In this document: positions 1-11,800 of the stretch, one piece after another | Numbering within the stretch: position 1 is the first letter of the stretch | How the letters are laid out: each line of letters begins with the position of its first letter | NCBI GenBank assembly: GCA_016177575.1 | Contig: JACOVA010000053.1 | Span: forward strand, 1 to 34,307 | DNA from: Betaproteobacteria bacterium | GTDB lineage: Bacteria > Pseudomonadota > Gammaproteobacteria > Burkholderiales > SG8-39 | Direction of reading: 5' to 3' | DNA length: 34,307 nucleotides | The notes under the pieces: generated by a model | What the model was told of the DNA's origin: nothing | Seen by the model: the letters and a program-made list of their open reading frames with translations, nothing else | Database searches by the model: none | Translations under genes and position numbers: made by a program

Positions 1-554
1 TCCTGGGCGAGCTGCTGCATGACGTCGAGCACCTCGTTGATCATCTCCGGGTCGAGCGCGGAGGTGGGCTCGTCGAACAGCATCGCGATCGGGTCCATGG
101 AGAGCGCGCGCGCGATGGCGACGCGCTGCTGCTGGCCGCCCGAGAGCTGGCCGGGGTACTTGTCCTTGTGCGCGAGCAGCCCCACGCGGTCGAGGAGCTT
201 CAAGCCCTTCTCGCGCGCGGCGTCGGGAGTGCGGTTGAGGACCTTGACCTGCGCCAGGGTCAGGTTCTCGGTCACCGAAAGGTGCGGGAACAGCTCGAAG
301 TTCTGGAACACCATGCCGATGCGCGAGCGCAGCTTGGGCAGGTCGGTCTTGGGATCGCCGACCGGGACGCCGTCGACCAGGATGCTCCCCTTTTGGAACG
401 GCTCGAGCGCGTTGACGCACTTGATGAGCGTCGACTTGCCGCTGCCCGAGGGGCCGCAGACCACCACCACTTCGCCCTTGCTCACCTCGGCCGAGCAGTC
501 GGTGAGCACCTGGAACGGGCCGTACCACTTGCTGAGGTTCTTGACGACGATCAT
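1..554 (-). CDS. gltL: Glutamate/aspartate ABC transporter ATP-binding subunit (3'-truncated by window edge)
   Basis: This is the cytoplasmic ATPase of a polar amino-acid importer; it energises the GltJ/GltK permease pair. The minus-strand frame begins [17 protein letters not shown] at an ATG at 554 and stays open to base 1, so about 184 residues are visible of a family that is usually about 240. Walker A ([10 protein letters not shown]) lies near residues 37-46. The Q-loop ([14 protein letters not shown]), the signature [15 protein letters not shown] and Walker B with its D-loop ([14 protein letters not shown]) follow in order. Only 9 bp separate its start from the gltK stop, so it is the last gene visible in the gltIJKL operon. 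The short helical-domain motif with Q-Q-Q in the signature is typical of the GlnQ/GltL group. GlnQ is the main alternative name, but the permeases and binding protein upstream favour GltL. Confidence 0.93.
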   Translation of the reverse strand, partial: MIVVKNLSKWYGPFQVLTDCSAEVSKGEVVVVCGPSGSGKSTLIKCVNALEPFQKGSILVDGVPVGDPKTDLPKLRSRIGMVFQNFELFPHLSVTENLTLAQVKVLNRTPDAAREKGLKLLDRVGLLAHKDKYPGQLSGGQQQRVAIARALSMDPIAMLFDEPTSALDPEMINEVLDVMQQLAQ

Positions 555-563
555 GCCGACCCC

Positions 564-1253
564 TTAGCGACCGGCGCCGTACTTGACCTGCAGCCGCTTG
601 ACCGCGTACGACGCCGAAAAGCAGAGAAGGAAATAGACGAGCGCGGCAAAAAGGTACATTTCGACGAGCCGGCCGTCGCGCTGCGCGATCTTTGACGCCG
701 CGCCCATGAAATCCGTAAGTCCAACCACATAAACGAGCGAGGTATCCTGGAACAGGATGATTCCCTGCGTAAGCAGTATAGGTACCATATTGCGGAACGC
801 CTGAGGAAGAATTACCCGGCGCATCCCCTGCCCGTAGGTGAGGCCGAGCGCGAAAGCGGCGTCGGACTGTCCGCGCGGCACGCTCTGGATCCCCGCGCGG
901 ATGATTTCGCAGTAGTACGCCGCCTCGAACATCGTGAACGCAATGAGCGCCGAGTAGAAAGGGCCGATTCCGGTCGCGTAAGCATCGCCCGAGATCTTCT
1001 TCATCGCCAGCGGCACGAGGAAATAGAACCAGAAGATGACAAGTATCAGCGGAGTCGAGCGCGTCAGGTTGACGTAGCCGGCGGCGGGGGCGTTGAGCAC
1101 CCTGAAGGAGGACAGGCGCATCAGCGCGAGCAGGGTGCCGAGAAATATGCCGCCAATCATCGAAAGGAATGTCAGGCCGAGGGAGAACAGCATGCCTTCG
1201 CCCATATACGGCATGGAGCGCGAGATGACGTCGAAATCGAAATCGGAAAACAT
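564..1253 (-). CDS. gltK: Glutamate/aspartate ABC transporter permease
   Basis: This inner-membrane permease subunit has 229 residues, the normal length for GltK, and forms the translocation pore together with GltJ. Hydrophobic segments cover about residues 20-45, 60-85, 95-120 and 185-215. The conserved cytoplasmic EAA loop, which docks on the ATPase, is seen as [20 protein letters not shown] around residues 136-155. [14 protein letters not shown] is a hallmark of His/Glu/Gln-type permeases. The gene starts 4 bp after the gltJ stop and ends 9 bp before gltL, consistent with one transcript. The N-terminus ([17 protein letters not shown]) matches the E. coli GltK style, which separates it from GltJ and GlnP. 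Confidence 0.93.
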   Translation of the reverse strand: MFSDFDFDVISRSMPYMGEGMLFSLGLTFLSMIGGIFLGTLLALMRLSSFRVLNAPAAGYVNLTRSTPLILVIFWFYFLVPLAMKKISGDAYATGIGPFYSALIAFTMFEAAYYCEIIRAGIQSVPRGQSDAAFALGLTYGQGMRRVILPQAFRNMVPILLTQGIILFQDTSLVYVVGLTDFMGAASKIAQRDGRLVEMYLFAALVYFLLCFSASYAVKRLQVKYGAGR

Positions 1254-1257
1254 GGCG

Positions 1258-1986
1258 CTATTTCCCGCCGCTGCCCATGTAGCCGGGCACCCGTACCCTG
1301 TTCTCCAGCGCGCGCATCGCGACCGTGACGGCCAGCGTAATCAGCACGTATACGACGGTCGCAACGGTGAAGACCTCGAACGTGCGGAAGGTGTATTCGG
1401 ATATCTGGCGCGCCTGCGCCGTGAGCTCGAGCACGCCGATGGTGAGCGCCACCGAGGAGTTCTTGAATATGGTGAGGAATTCCGAGGTAAGCGGCGGAAT
1501 GATGATGCGGTAGCCCATCGGCAGCAGCACGTGCCGGTAGACCTGCGCCCGCGTGAGGCCGACGGCCAGACCGGCGTAGGTCTGGCCATCCGGAATGGAC
1601 TGAATGCCCGAGCGCACCTGTTCGGCGACGCGCGAGGCGGTGTAGAACCCGAGGCACAGGACCGCGTTCCAGAACTCCGGCATCGGCATCTCGCCCTTCA
1701 TCCAGTTGCCCAGGCCCTCCGGCACGATCTCGGGCAGGACGAAATACCAGATGAACATCTGCACCAGCAGCGGGATGTTCCGGAATACCTCCACGTAAGC
1801 CGTTGCCGGTGCGCGCAGGGCGACCGGATGGGTCGTGCGAAGGACGCCAAGGACGGATCCGACCGTGAACGCGATGATCCAGGCAAGGATGGAAACGAGC
1901 AGCGTCCACTTGATGCCGGAGAACACCCAGTCGAGGTAAATGCCTCCCCCCGAGAACGCCGGCTGGAAAAAAACGCTGAAATCCAC
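1258..1986 (-). CDS. gltJ: Glutamate/aspartate ABC transporter permease
   Basis: This is the second pore-forming subunit of the importer, with 242 residues. The N-terminus (FFQPAFSGGGIYLDWVFSGIKWTLLV) is characteristic of GltJ, which carries a longer periplasmic lead than GltK. About five membrane spans follow, along with the ATPase-docking loop AVGLTRAQVYRHVLLPMGYR near residues 137-156 and the family segment EFLTIFKNSSVALTIGVLEL. The start is a GTG at 1986; no ATG gives the conserved N-terminus, and upstream ribosome binding is weak. It lies 86 bp downstream of gltI, and this gap contains a strong hairpin. That arrangement fits the common practice of making far more binding protein than permease. 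Confidence 0.92.
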   Translation of the reverse strand: MDFSVFFQPAFSGGGIYLDWVFSGIKWTLLVSILAWIIAFTVGSVLGVLRTTHPVALRAPATAYVEVFRNIPLLVQMFIWYFVLPEIVPEGLGNWMKGEMPMPEFWNAVLCLGFYTASRVAEQVRSGIQSIPDGQTYAGLAVGLTRAQVYRHVLLPMGYRIIIPPLTSEFLTIFKNSSVALTIGVLELTAQARQISEYTFRTFEVFTVATVVYVLITLAVTVAMRALENRVRVPGYMGSGGK

Positions 1987-2020
1987 GGCTGCGGTACGGG
2001 TGGCTGGATGCGGCGGCGGA

Positions 2021-2051
2021 AAAAATTGGGGACGCGAGGTCCCCAGTTTTT
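2021..2051 (-). terminator. Intercistronic hairpin with T-tracts on both sides (gltI/gltJ attenuator)
   Basis: Positions 2021-2033 pair with 2039-2051: 13 bp including one G-T wobble and a 5-nt loop. The arms run A5-TT-GGGGA and TCCCC-AG-T5, so each strand shows a GC-rich stem followed by a T run. It sits between gltI and gltJ, so it probably stops part of the transcription after gltI or protects the gltI 3' end, lowering permease output. The symmetric A/T flanks could let it act on both strands, and could also mark it as a dispersed repeat. Confidence 0.7.
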
Positions 2052-2072
2052 AGATGCGGCCTGCTCCTGCGG

Positions 2073-2984
2073 CTAGCATTTCATCTTGCCGCAAGCCTCG
2101 ACGCCCTTGTCGTTCGGATTCTTGATCAGTTCCTTCAGCGCGGCCGACATCGGAAATCCCAGATTGATGTTCTTGGGCGGGATCTTCGACTGGAACCATT
2201 TGGCGTAGATCTTGTTGATCTGGCCGCTCTTGTAGAGACCCATCACCGTCTTGTCGACGAGCTTCTTGAACGCCTCGTCGCCCTTGCGCATCATGATCCC
2301 GTAAGGGTCGTCCGACAGGAACTCGCCCACGATCACGTAGTCCGCGGGTTTCTTGGCGCTCGCCCGCAGGCTGTAGAGCAGGATGTCGTCCATGGGGAAC
2401 GCCGCCGCACGGCCGGTTTCCACCGCCAGGAACGATTCGGCGTGATCCTTGGACGGGATGAAGTTGATCCCCAGTTTCTTCTCGTCGTTATATGCCTTCA
2501 TCGCACGCTCGTTGGTGGTGCCGGCGGTGAATACGACGGTCTTGCCCTTCAGGTCGTCGTAGCCTTTGATCTTGGACGACTTCTTGACGATGATCTTGGT
2601 GCCGGTCATGAAGTACGTGGGCGCGAACGCCACCTGCTTCTGGCGCTCCACGCTGTTGGTCGTGGATCCGCACTCGATGTCGATGTTGCCGCCGGTCAGA
2701 ATCGGGATGCGGGTCTGCGACGTGACGGGCACGAACTCGACTTTCAGCTTGGGCATTTTCAGCTCGGCCTTGATCGCATCGACGATCTTCAGGCAGATGT
2801 CGACGCCGTAGCCGATCGGGCGCTGCTTGTCGTCGAGGTACGAGAACGGGATCGAGGCGTCCCGGTGGCCGATCTTGACGACGCCGGTGTCCTTGATTTT
2901 CTTCAGCGTGCCTTCCTGGGCCGCGGCCGTGCCGGCGAGCGCGAGCGCCGCGGCAGCGGCGAGCAGGACCTTGACCGGTTTCAT
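2073..2984 (-). CDS. gltI: Glutamate/aspartate periplasmic binding protein
   Basis: This is the solute-binding protein that captures acidic amino acids in the periplasm and delivers them to GltJK. It has 303 residues, typical for GltI. A Sec signal peptide is clear (MKPVKVLL, then an Ala/Leu core, with likely cleavage after AAA at 22). The SBP_bac_3 fold is recognisable from DTGVVKIGHRDASIPFSYLD, GYGVDICLKIVDAIK, and RIPILTGGNIDIECGSTTNSVERQKQVAF, a GltI hallmark that holds the substrate-contacting Arg/Ser/Thr. Two C-terminal cysteines (VEACGKMKC) suggest a disulfide. The start at 2984 has a strong Shine-Dalgarno, AGGAGGAG, 5 nt upstream. It is first in its operon and lies opposite aspA, which would degrade the imported aspartate. 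Confidence 0.95.
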   Translation of the reverse strand: MKPVKVLLAAAAALALAGTAAAQEGTLKKIKDTGVVKIGHRDASIPFSYLDDKQRPIGYGVDICLKIVDAIKAELKMPKLKVEFVPVTSQTRIPILTGGNIDIECGSTTNSVERQKQVAFAPTYFMTGTKIIVKKSSKIKGYDDLKGKTVVFTAGTTNERAMKAYNDEKKLGINFIPSKDHAESFLAVETGRAAAFPMDDILLYSLRASAKKPADYVIVGEFLSDDPYGIMMRKGDEAFKKLVDKTVMGLYKSGQINKIYAKWFQSKIPPKNINLGFPMSAALKELIKNPNDKGVEACGKMKC

Positions 2985-3010
2985 TGAGCTCCTCCTCTGG
3001 GGAAAAATGC

Positions 3011-3039
3011 ATTCTCGGTATCCCCTTTCGGCGTGTCAA
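3011..3039 (-). promoter_or_regulatory. Sigma70-type promoter of the glt operon
   Basis: Read on the minus strand, TTGACA (3039-3034), a 17-bp spacer and GAGAAT (3016-3011) stand about 27 bp before the gltI start. The -35 is a perfect consensus and the -10 matches four of six positions. Confidence 0.7.
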
Positions 3040-3041
3040 GC

Positions 3042-3060
3042 CAACGCCGGTCCGGCGTTG
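3042..3060. promoter_or_regulatory. 19-bp perfect inverted repeat between gltI and aspA (possible operator)
   Basis: Arms CAACGCCGG and CCGGCGTTG (9 bp each) flank a single central T. The element lies just upstream of the glt -35 box and just upstream of the aspA -10 box, so one bound regulator could touch both divergent promoters. A one-base loop cannot form a normal RNA hairpin, which favours a protein-binding palindrome. No regulator gene is nearby to name. Confidence 0.5.
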
Positions 3061-3071
3061 CTCGCCTGGCC

Positions 3072-3077
3072 TAGAAT
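3072..3077 (+). promoter_or_regulatory. Probable -10 box of aspA
   Basis: TAGAAT ends 12 nt before the aspA ATG, which predicts a 5' leader of only about 5-7 nt. No convincing -35 or Shine-Dalgarno is visible. Confidence 0.45.
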
Positions 3078-3089
3078 CCGGGACTGGCC

Positions 3090-4520
<1,431 letters not shown>

Positions 4521-4545
4521 CGCGCGCCAGGCCGCGCGACGGTCT

Positions 4546-4575
4546 TACAATTCCGCACAACTCCAGGGAGGAGGG
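4546..4575 (+). promoter_or_regulatory. Promoter -10 and ribosome-binding site of the PhoX-type gene
   Basis: TACAAT (4546-4551) is a good -10 box. GGGAGGAGGG (4566-4575) is a strong Shine-Dalgarno 4 nt before the GTG start at 4580 and decides that start. I saw no Pho-box-like direct repeats here. Confidence 0.5.
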
Positions 4576-4579
4576 TACC

Positions 4580-6397
4580 GTGCGCCGGACATTCTCGGAA
4601 GTGCTGCAGGCGCGCCGCGCGCTGCTGCAAGGCGCGCTGGCGGTGCCGGCGCTCGCTGCGCTGCCCGCCTGCGCAACGCGGCCGGCGGGCGTGAGCCCGG
4701 TGATCGGCTTTGCGCCGATCGCCGCCTCGCGCGAGGACGCGCTGCGCGTGCCGCCCGGCTACGAGGCAAGCGTGCTGTTTCGCTGGGGCGACCCGGTGGG
4801 CGTGCCGGGTGCGATGCCGGCGTTTCGCATGGACGCGTCGAACAGCGCCGCCGAGCAGGCGGTCCAGGCCGGAATGCACCACGACGGCATGCATTTCTAC
4901 CCGCTGCCGCCCGGCTCGGGGCGCTCGGACCACGGCTTGCTCGCGCTCAACCACGAGTACGCGGATGTGCGCCTGATGCACACGGACGAGCAGAACACCT
5001 GGAGCGCCGAGAAGGTCATGAAATCCCAGCACGCAGTCGGGGTTTCGGTCATCGAAGTCCGGTCCCGGGACGGCCGATGGCAAGTCGTCCGCCCCTCGAA
5101 GTACGCGCGGCGCGCGCACGCGCGCACGCCCTGTCGCGTCGCCGGCCCCGCCGCGGGACACGCGCTGCTGCGCACCGAGGCCGATCCCGCGGGACGCACG
5201 GTGCTCGGCACCTTCGGCGGCTGCGCGCATGGCTGGACGCCCTGGGGCACCTACCTGAGCTGCGAGGAGAATTTCCAGTCCATGTTCGTCGATCGCGGCG
5301 CGCTGCCGCCCGAACGGCGCCGCTTCGGCTTCTCCGCCGCCGGGCGCGGCTACCGCTGGCACGAGCACGACGAGCGCTTCGACGCCGCGCGCCATCCCAA
5401 CGAAACGAACCGCTTCGGCTGGGTGGTCGAGATCGATCCCTACGACCCCTCCTGGGCGCCGGTGAAGCGCACCGCGCTCGGCCGCATGAAGCACGAAGGC
5501 GCGGCCTGCTCGGTCGGCGCGGACGGCCGGCTCGCCATCTACATGGGCGACGACCAGGCTTTCGAGCACGTGTACAAGTTCGTCACCGCGCGGCCGTGGA
5601 ATGCGCGCGACCGCGCCGCCAACCGCGACCTGCTCGATGCGGGAACGCTCTATGCGGCGCGCTTCAACGCCGATGGGACGGGCGACTGGCTGCCGCTCGC
5701 CGGCGGCGACCAGGGGGAGATCGTGGTGAAGGCGCGCTTCGCGGCCGACGCCGCGGGCGCGACCCGGATGGACCGCCCGGAATGGATCGTGCCGCACCCG
5801 GTGACGCGCGCGGTGTACTGCGCCTGCACCAACAATGCGGCGCGCGGCGCCGGCAAGAACGAGGGGCCCAACCCGGCCAACCGCAGGCCGAACAACGTCA
5901 TGGGCCACATCCTGCGCTGGCGCGAGGCCGGCGACGATCCTGCAGCGACGAGCTTCCGCTGGGAGCTGTTCGCAGAGGCGGGCGACCCGGCGCGGCCCGA
6001 GCCGCACAAGAAGGGCAACATCAGCGGCGACATCTTCGGCAGCCCGGACGGGCTGTGGATCGACTCGATGGGCACGCTCTGGGTGCAGACCGATATGAGC
6101 GGGGGATTGATGAACCAGGGAGACCACGCCAATTTCGGCAACAACCAGATGCTGGCCTGCGACCCGGCGACGCGCGTCTACCGGCGCTTCCTCACCGGCC
6201 CCTCGGGCTGCGAGATCACGGGCTTCCACACCACGCCCGACAATCGCACGGCGTTCGTCAACATCCAGCATCCGGGCGAGGGCTGGCAGACGAGCCCGCG
6301 CCAGGTCTCCAACTGGCCCGACTACGACCCGGGCGGCCGGCCGCGCTCGGCGACGGTGGTGATCCGCAGGAAGGACGGCGGCATCATCGGGACGTGA
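4580..6397 (+). CDS. PhoX-family (DUF839) exported phosphatase, putative
   Basis: This 605-residue protein belongs to the PhoX family, Ca/Fe-dependent phosphomonoesterases exported by the Tat system. Family landmarks are NHEYAD, FGGCAHGWTPWGTYLSCEENF, KHEGAACSVGADGRLAIYMGDD, TNNAARGAGKNEGPNPANRRPNNVMGH (written here only as landmarks), SPDGLWIDSMGTLWVQTD and CEITGFHTTPDNRTAFVNIQHPGE. The N-terminus has ARRALLQGALAVPALA, a twin-arginine-like motif with a hydrophobic core, followed by LPAC, which could be a lipobox. It may therefore be a Tat substrate and perhaps a lipoprotein. It starts with GTG behind a strong ribosome-binding site. Its 3' end overlaps the convergent putA end by 14 bp. Not every DUF839 protein is proven to be a phosphatase, so the substrate is inferred. 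Confidence 0.85.
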   Translation: MRRTFSEVLQARRALLQGALAVPALAALPACATRPAGVSPVIGFAPIAASREDALRVPPGYEASVLFRWGDPVGVPGAMPAFRMDASNSAAEQAVQAGMHHDGMHFYPLPPGSGRSDHGLLALNHEYADVRLMHTDEQNTWSAEKVMKSQHAVGVSVIEVRSRDGRWQVVRPSKYARRAHARTPCRVAGPAAGHALLRTEADPAGRTVLGTFGGCAHGWTPWGTYLSCEENFQSMFVDRGALPPERRRFGFSAAGRGYRWHEHDERFDAARHPNETNRFGWVVEIDPYDPSWAPVKRTALGRMKHEGAACSVGADGRLAIYMGDDQAFEHVYKFVTARPWNARDRAANRDLLDAGTLYAARFNADGTGDWLPLAGGDQGEIVVKARFAADAAGATRMDRPEWIVPHPVTRAVYCACTNNAARGAGKNEGPNPANRRPNNVMGHILRWREAGDDPAATSFRWELFAEAGDPARPEPHKKGNISGDIFGSPDGLWIDSMGTLWVQTDMSGGLMNQGDHANFGNNQMLACDPATRVYRRFLTGPSGCEITGFHTTPDNRTAFVNIQHPGEGWQTSPRQVSNWPDYDPGGRPRSATVVIRRKDGGIIGT

Positions 6398-9335
6398 AAG
6401 TGGCAGGCGGATCGGAGAGCAGCTCGGTCACACCGCCAACGGCGGCGGTGTTGACCGTGAGCGTTCTTTCCGTCGCGAATCGCAGCAGGTAATTCGGCCC
6501 GCCTGCCTTGGGGCCGGTGCCCGAGAGGCCTTCGCCGCCGAAAGGCTGCACGCCGACCACGGCGCCGATCATGTTGCGGTTGACGTAGATGTTGCCGGCG
6601 CGCGCGGCGGCGACGACGCGCTCGACAAAGCCCTGGATGCGGCTGTGAATGCCGAGGGTGAGGCCGTAGCCGGTGCCGCGCAGCCACGCGAGCACTTCGG
6701 CAAGATTTTTTCTTTCGTAAACGCAGACATGCAGAACCGGTCCGAACACTTCCTCGCGCGGCAGAGCCTCGAGCGGCAGTTCGAAGGCGACTGGCGCAAC
6801 GTAGTCGCCCTCGAGTCCCGCGGCGAGCGGCGCCTCGCCGATCAGCCTGGCGCCGGCACGCAGCTGGCCGATGTGCGCGAGCAGCGCCGCGCGCGCCGCG
6901 GCGTCGATCACCGGCCCGACGTCGGTGTCGGGCTCGGCCGGGTCACCGACCTTCAGCTCCGCGAGCGCGCCGGCGAGCAGGCGCAGCACGCGCAGCGCGC
7001 TGCCCTCGTCGACGAACAGCACGCGCTGCGCAGAGCAGCGCTGGCCCGCGCTGTTGAAGGCCGAGATGAGGACGTCGTCCGCCACCTGCTCGGGCAGCGC
7101 CGAGGAATCCGCGATCATGGCGTTGACACCGCCGGTCTCGGCGACCAGGGGCACGATCGGTCCCGGGCGCGCGGCGAGCGCGCGGTGAATGCGCTGCGCG
7201 GTCTCCGTCGAGCCCGTGAAGGCGACGCCGGCGATGCGCGGGTCGGCCACCAGACGGGCGCCGATCGTCTCGCCATCGCCGATCACGCATTGCGCGGCAT
7301 GCGCGGGGATGTTCGCTTCGCGGAGTAATTGCATGACCTGCAGACCCAGCCGTGGAGTCTGCTCCGCCGGCTTGGCGACGACCGAGTTGCCGGCAGCGAG
7401 CGCGGCGGCGACCTGGCCGGTGAAGATCGCGAGCGGGAAATTCCACGGGCTGATGCAGGCAAACACGCCGCGGCCGTGCAGCGCGAGCTGGTTGCGCTCG
7501 CCAGCCGGTCCGGCAAGCAGCTCTGGCGCGGAGAATTTCCTCCTCGCTTCGAGGGCGTAGTAGCGGCAGAAGTCGGCCGCCTCGCGCACTTCGGACGCAG
7601 CGTCGACGCAAGTGCGCCTGCCCTCGCGGACGATGAGCGAAACAAGGTCGGTCATGGACGCCTCGATCAGGTCGGCGGCGCGCTCGAGCGTGGTGGCGCG
7701 CTCACCGGCAGGAGCTCGCGACCAGCTCTCGAAGGCCTGCGCTGCACGCGCGATCGCGGCGTCGAGCGCCTCAGGCGAAGTCGAGGCGATTCGGTCCGGC
7801 AAGGTCTTTCGATCAAGGGAAATTTTCTGCGCGAAATAGTCCAGAACATCCCGGCGCGAAAAGTCCACGCCGAGTGAATTCCTGCGGTCCGCATACAGCT
7901 CGCGCGGCAGCGCGATGCGCGGCGCGGGCGGGCAGGGATCGGGCAGGGCCGCGAGCGGGTCGGCGACCAGGGGTTCGAGCGGCACCGCGGGATCGGCGAT
8001 CTGGTGCACGAACGACGTGTTGGCGCCGTTCTCGAGCAGCCGGCGCACCAGGTAGGGCAGGAGATCGGTGAAGGGGCCGACCGGCGCGTAGATGCGGCAG
8101 GCGGTCCCCGGGTGCCCGGCGAGCAGGGCGTCGTACAGCGCGTCGCCCATTCCGAACAGCTTCTGGAACTCGTATTCGGCATCCTTTGCCAGGTGCAGGA
8201 TCGTCGCCACCGTGCGGCAGTTGTGGGTCGCAAAGGCGGGGCTGATCGCCGCGGGCGCGTCGAGCAGCCGGGCGGCGCAGGCGACGTAGGAGATGTCGGT
8301 CGCCGCCTTGCGCGTGAACACCGGGTAATCCGGCATGCCGAGCTGCTGCGCGCGCTTCACCTCGCCGTCCCAGTAGGCGCCCTTCACCAGGCGCACCGGC
8401 AGGCGCCGGCCGCAGCCGCGGCCGAGCGCGACCAGCCAGTCGCAGACGGCAAGGGCGCGCTTCTGGTAGGCCTGCACGGCGATGCCAACGGGAAATCGAT
8501 CCGCCATGCTTTCGAACAGGTCGAGCGAAAGCTCGAGGCGCTCGCTTTCCTCGGCGTCGATCGTGAGCGTGATGCTGCGCGCGCAGGCGGCGCTCGCCAG
8601 TTGCTCCAATCTCGGCAACAGCTCGCTGAAAACCCGCTGCCGCTTGGCTTCCTCGAAGCGCGGATGGAGCGCCGAGAGCTTGATCGAGATCGAGTCGGGC
8701 GCGCTCACCGAGTTGATCGCGCCCAGATAGGACTCCAGGTAGCGCGCCGCGTCCTCGGCGGTCCGCGCCGCCTCGCCCAGCATGTCGAAGGAAAAGCGAT
8801 ACGGCCGGCGCGTCGCGGCGAGGCGGGCCGCGCCCTCGATGGTTTCGGCCAGCACGAACTGCCCGGCGAGGATGCGCATCGCCTGGTGCACCGCGGCGCG
8901 GACGACGGGCTCGCCCATCCGGGAAAGAAGATTCTTGAGGGTAGAGGGGTCGTCGTGCCATTGCATCAGCGTTCCGGTAAGCAGCAGCGCCCAATCGGCC
9001 GCGCTCTCCGAGCTCCAATGTCCCGAGGCGAGCCTGTCCCTGAGCAGCGCATCCGCGGTTGCGGGGTCGGGAATGCGCAGCAGCGCCTCCGCCACGCACA
9101 TCAGCGCGACGCCCTCGCGCGTCGACAGGCCGTAGTGCCGCAGGAACGACTCGGCGCTGAGCGCAGCCGCGGGCGCGGTGCGAACGCGCTTGGCGAGGGT
9201 CATTGCAGCCAGCGTGATCTGTGCGCAAACCGCGGCCGCCGGCTGCAGCGCGCGCAGGCGCCCGACCGCGCGGGCTTCGTCGAGCCGGTGATCGTGCCTC
9301 AGCGCGGCGCGCAGGTCTGCCAGTTCCGGAGCCAT
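6384..9335 (-). CDS. putA: Bifunctional proline dehydrogenase / L-glutamate gamma-semialdehyde dehydrogenase
   Basis: This enzyme oxidises proline to glutamate in two steps, with the intermediate channelled between domains, and feeds electrons to the quinone pool. About 983 residues run from the ATG at 9335; a TTG at 9362 would add nine more. The length fits the short (type A) PutA, and no N-terminal ribbon-helix-helix DNA-binding domain is present, so it should not repress its own gene. The proline dehydrogenase barrel includes IKLSALHPRF and RLVKGAYWDGEVKRAQ (about residue 317). The aldehyde dehydrogenase part carries SPWNFPLAIFTGQVAAAL, the general base Glu in VAETGGVNAMI (about 730) and the catalytic Cys in NSAGQRCSAQR (about 766). 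It is transcribed divergently from aacS, and its tail overlaps the PhoX gene tail. Confidence 0.95.
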   Translation of the reverse strand: MAPELADLRAALRHDHRLDEARAVGRLRALQPAAAVCAQITLAAMTLAKRVRTAPAAALSAESFLRHYGLSTREGVALMCVAEALLRIPDPATADALLRDRLASGHWSSESAADWALLLTGTLMQWHDDPSTLKNLLSRMGEPVVRAAVHQAMRILAGQFVLAETIEGAARLAATRRPYRFSFDMLGEAARTAEDAARYLESYLGAINSVSAPDSISIKLSALHPRFEEAKRQRVFSELLPRLEQLASAACARSITLTIDAEESERLELSLDLFESMADRFPVGIAVQAYQKRALAVCDWLVALGRGCGRRLPVRLVKGAYWDGEVKRAQQLGMPDYPVFTRKAATDISYVACAARLLDAPAAISPAFATHNCRTVATILHLAKDAEYEFQKLFGMGDALYDALLAGHPGTACRIYAPVGPFTDLLPYLVRRLLENGANTSFVHQIADPAVPLEPLVADPLAALPDPCPPAPRIALPRELYADRRNSLGVDFSRRDVLDYFAQKISLDRKTLPDRIASTSPEALDAAIARAAQAFESWSRAPAGERATTLERAADLIEASMTDLVSLIVREGRRTCVDAASEVREAADFCRYYALEARRKFSAPELLAGPAGERNQLALHGRGVFACISPWNFPLAIFTGQVAAALAAGNSVVAKPAEQTPRLGLQVMQLLREANIPAHAAQCVIGDGETIGARLVADPRIAGVAFTGSTETAQRIHRALAARPGPIVPLVAETGGVNAMIADSSALPEQVADDVLISAFNSAGQRCSAQRVLFVDEGSALRVLRLLAGALAELKVGDPAEPDTDVGPVIDAAARAALLAHIGQLRAGARLIGEAPLAAGLEGDYVAPVAFELPLEALPREEVFGPVLHVCVYERKNLAEVLAWLRGTGYGLTLGIHSRIQGFVERVVAAARAGNIYVNRNMIGAVVGVQPFGGEGLSGTGPKAGGPNYLLRFATERTLTVNTAAVGGVTELLSDPPATFTSR

Positions 9336-9347
9336 GGGGGTCGCCGC

Positions 9348-9355
9348 AATATAAT
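9348..9355. promoter_or_regulatory. Overlapping divergent -10 boxes for putA (minus) and aacS (plus)
   Basis: TATAAT on the plus strand (9350-9355) and TATATT on the minus strand (9353-9348) overlap by four bases. The plus box lies 6 nt before the aacS ATG and the minus box 12 nt before the putA ATG. Neither strand has a good -35. Confidence 0.55.
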
Positions 9356-9361
9356 CGCCCA

Positions 9362-11323
<1,962 letters not shown>

Positions 11324-11326
11324 AGC

Positions 11327-11755
11327 ATGCGCAGGCTCCTTCTCATTCTTGCCCTCGCCGCCGCGCCGGCGCTCGCGTTCGCGCAGACCTACAAGTGCAA
11401 GGACGCGCTCGGCAGGACACAGTACACGAACCAGCCGGGCCCGGGGTGCACGGACATCGGCGGCAAGCCGGTCGAGGCGGCGCGGCCCGCCGCGCCCGCG
11501 CCTGCGGCGAAAACCAAGCAGGCTGCGAAGCCCACCGCGGCCAAGCCCGCCGCCAAAGCGAAGAGCGCTCCGAAGCCGGCGGCGAAGAGGGAAGCGGCGA
11601 TCGGCGCGCTGCCCGCCGACCCTGCGCGACGCAAGATCGACTGCCGCGCGCTGCAGCAGCAGCACGATTGGCTGATGAGCCCGGCCGGGCGCAAGGTCGA
11701 GATGCATTCTGCGCGCGTGTCGCAGGTGCAGCAGGCGATGCGCGGCTGCAAGTAG
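11327..11755 (+). CDS. DUF4124-like exported protein with Ala/Lys/Pro-rich linker
   Basis: This 142-residue protein of unknown function is probably periplasmic. Residues 1-19 form a signal peptide (MRRLLLILALAAAPALAFA). The next stretch, QTYKCKDALGRTQYTNQPGPGC, has the DUF4124 look: a small beta module with Tyr-Lys-Cys, Gly-x-x-Tyr and a second Cys. A low-complexity linker of Ala, Lys and Pro covers about 50-90. The tail (KIDCRALQQQHDWLMSPAGRK ... QVQQAMRGC) is helical with two more cysteines. It follows aacS by 3 bp and may be co-transcribed, though no functional link is evident. The linker's bias matches local codon use and gives no sign of transfer. Confidence 0.8.
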   Translation: MRRLLLILALAAAPALAFAQTYKCKDALGRTQYTNQPGPGCTDIGGKPVEAARPAAPAPAAKTKQAAKPTAAKPAAKAKSAPKPAAKREAAIGALPADPARRKIDCRALQQQHDWLMSPAGRKVEMHSARVSQVQQAMRGCK

Positions 11756-11800
11756 AGCGCCCGGCAAGCGCGCTGCCCGGTGCAACGCCGCGCGTCGGCG

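Noticed and set aside
11756-11790. Terminator after the DUF4124-like gene
   Set aside because: CCGGCA and TGCCCGG can pair imperfectly, but no T run follows on either strand.
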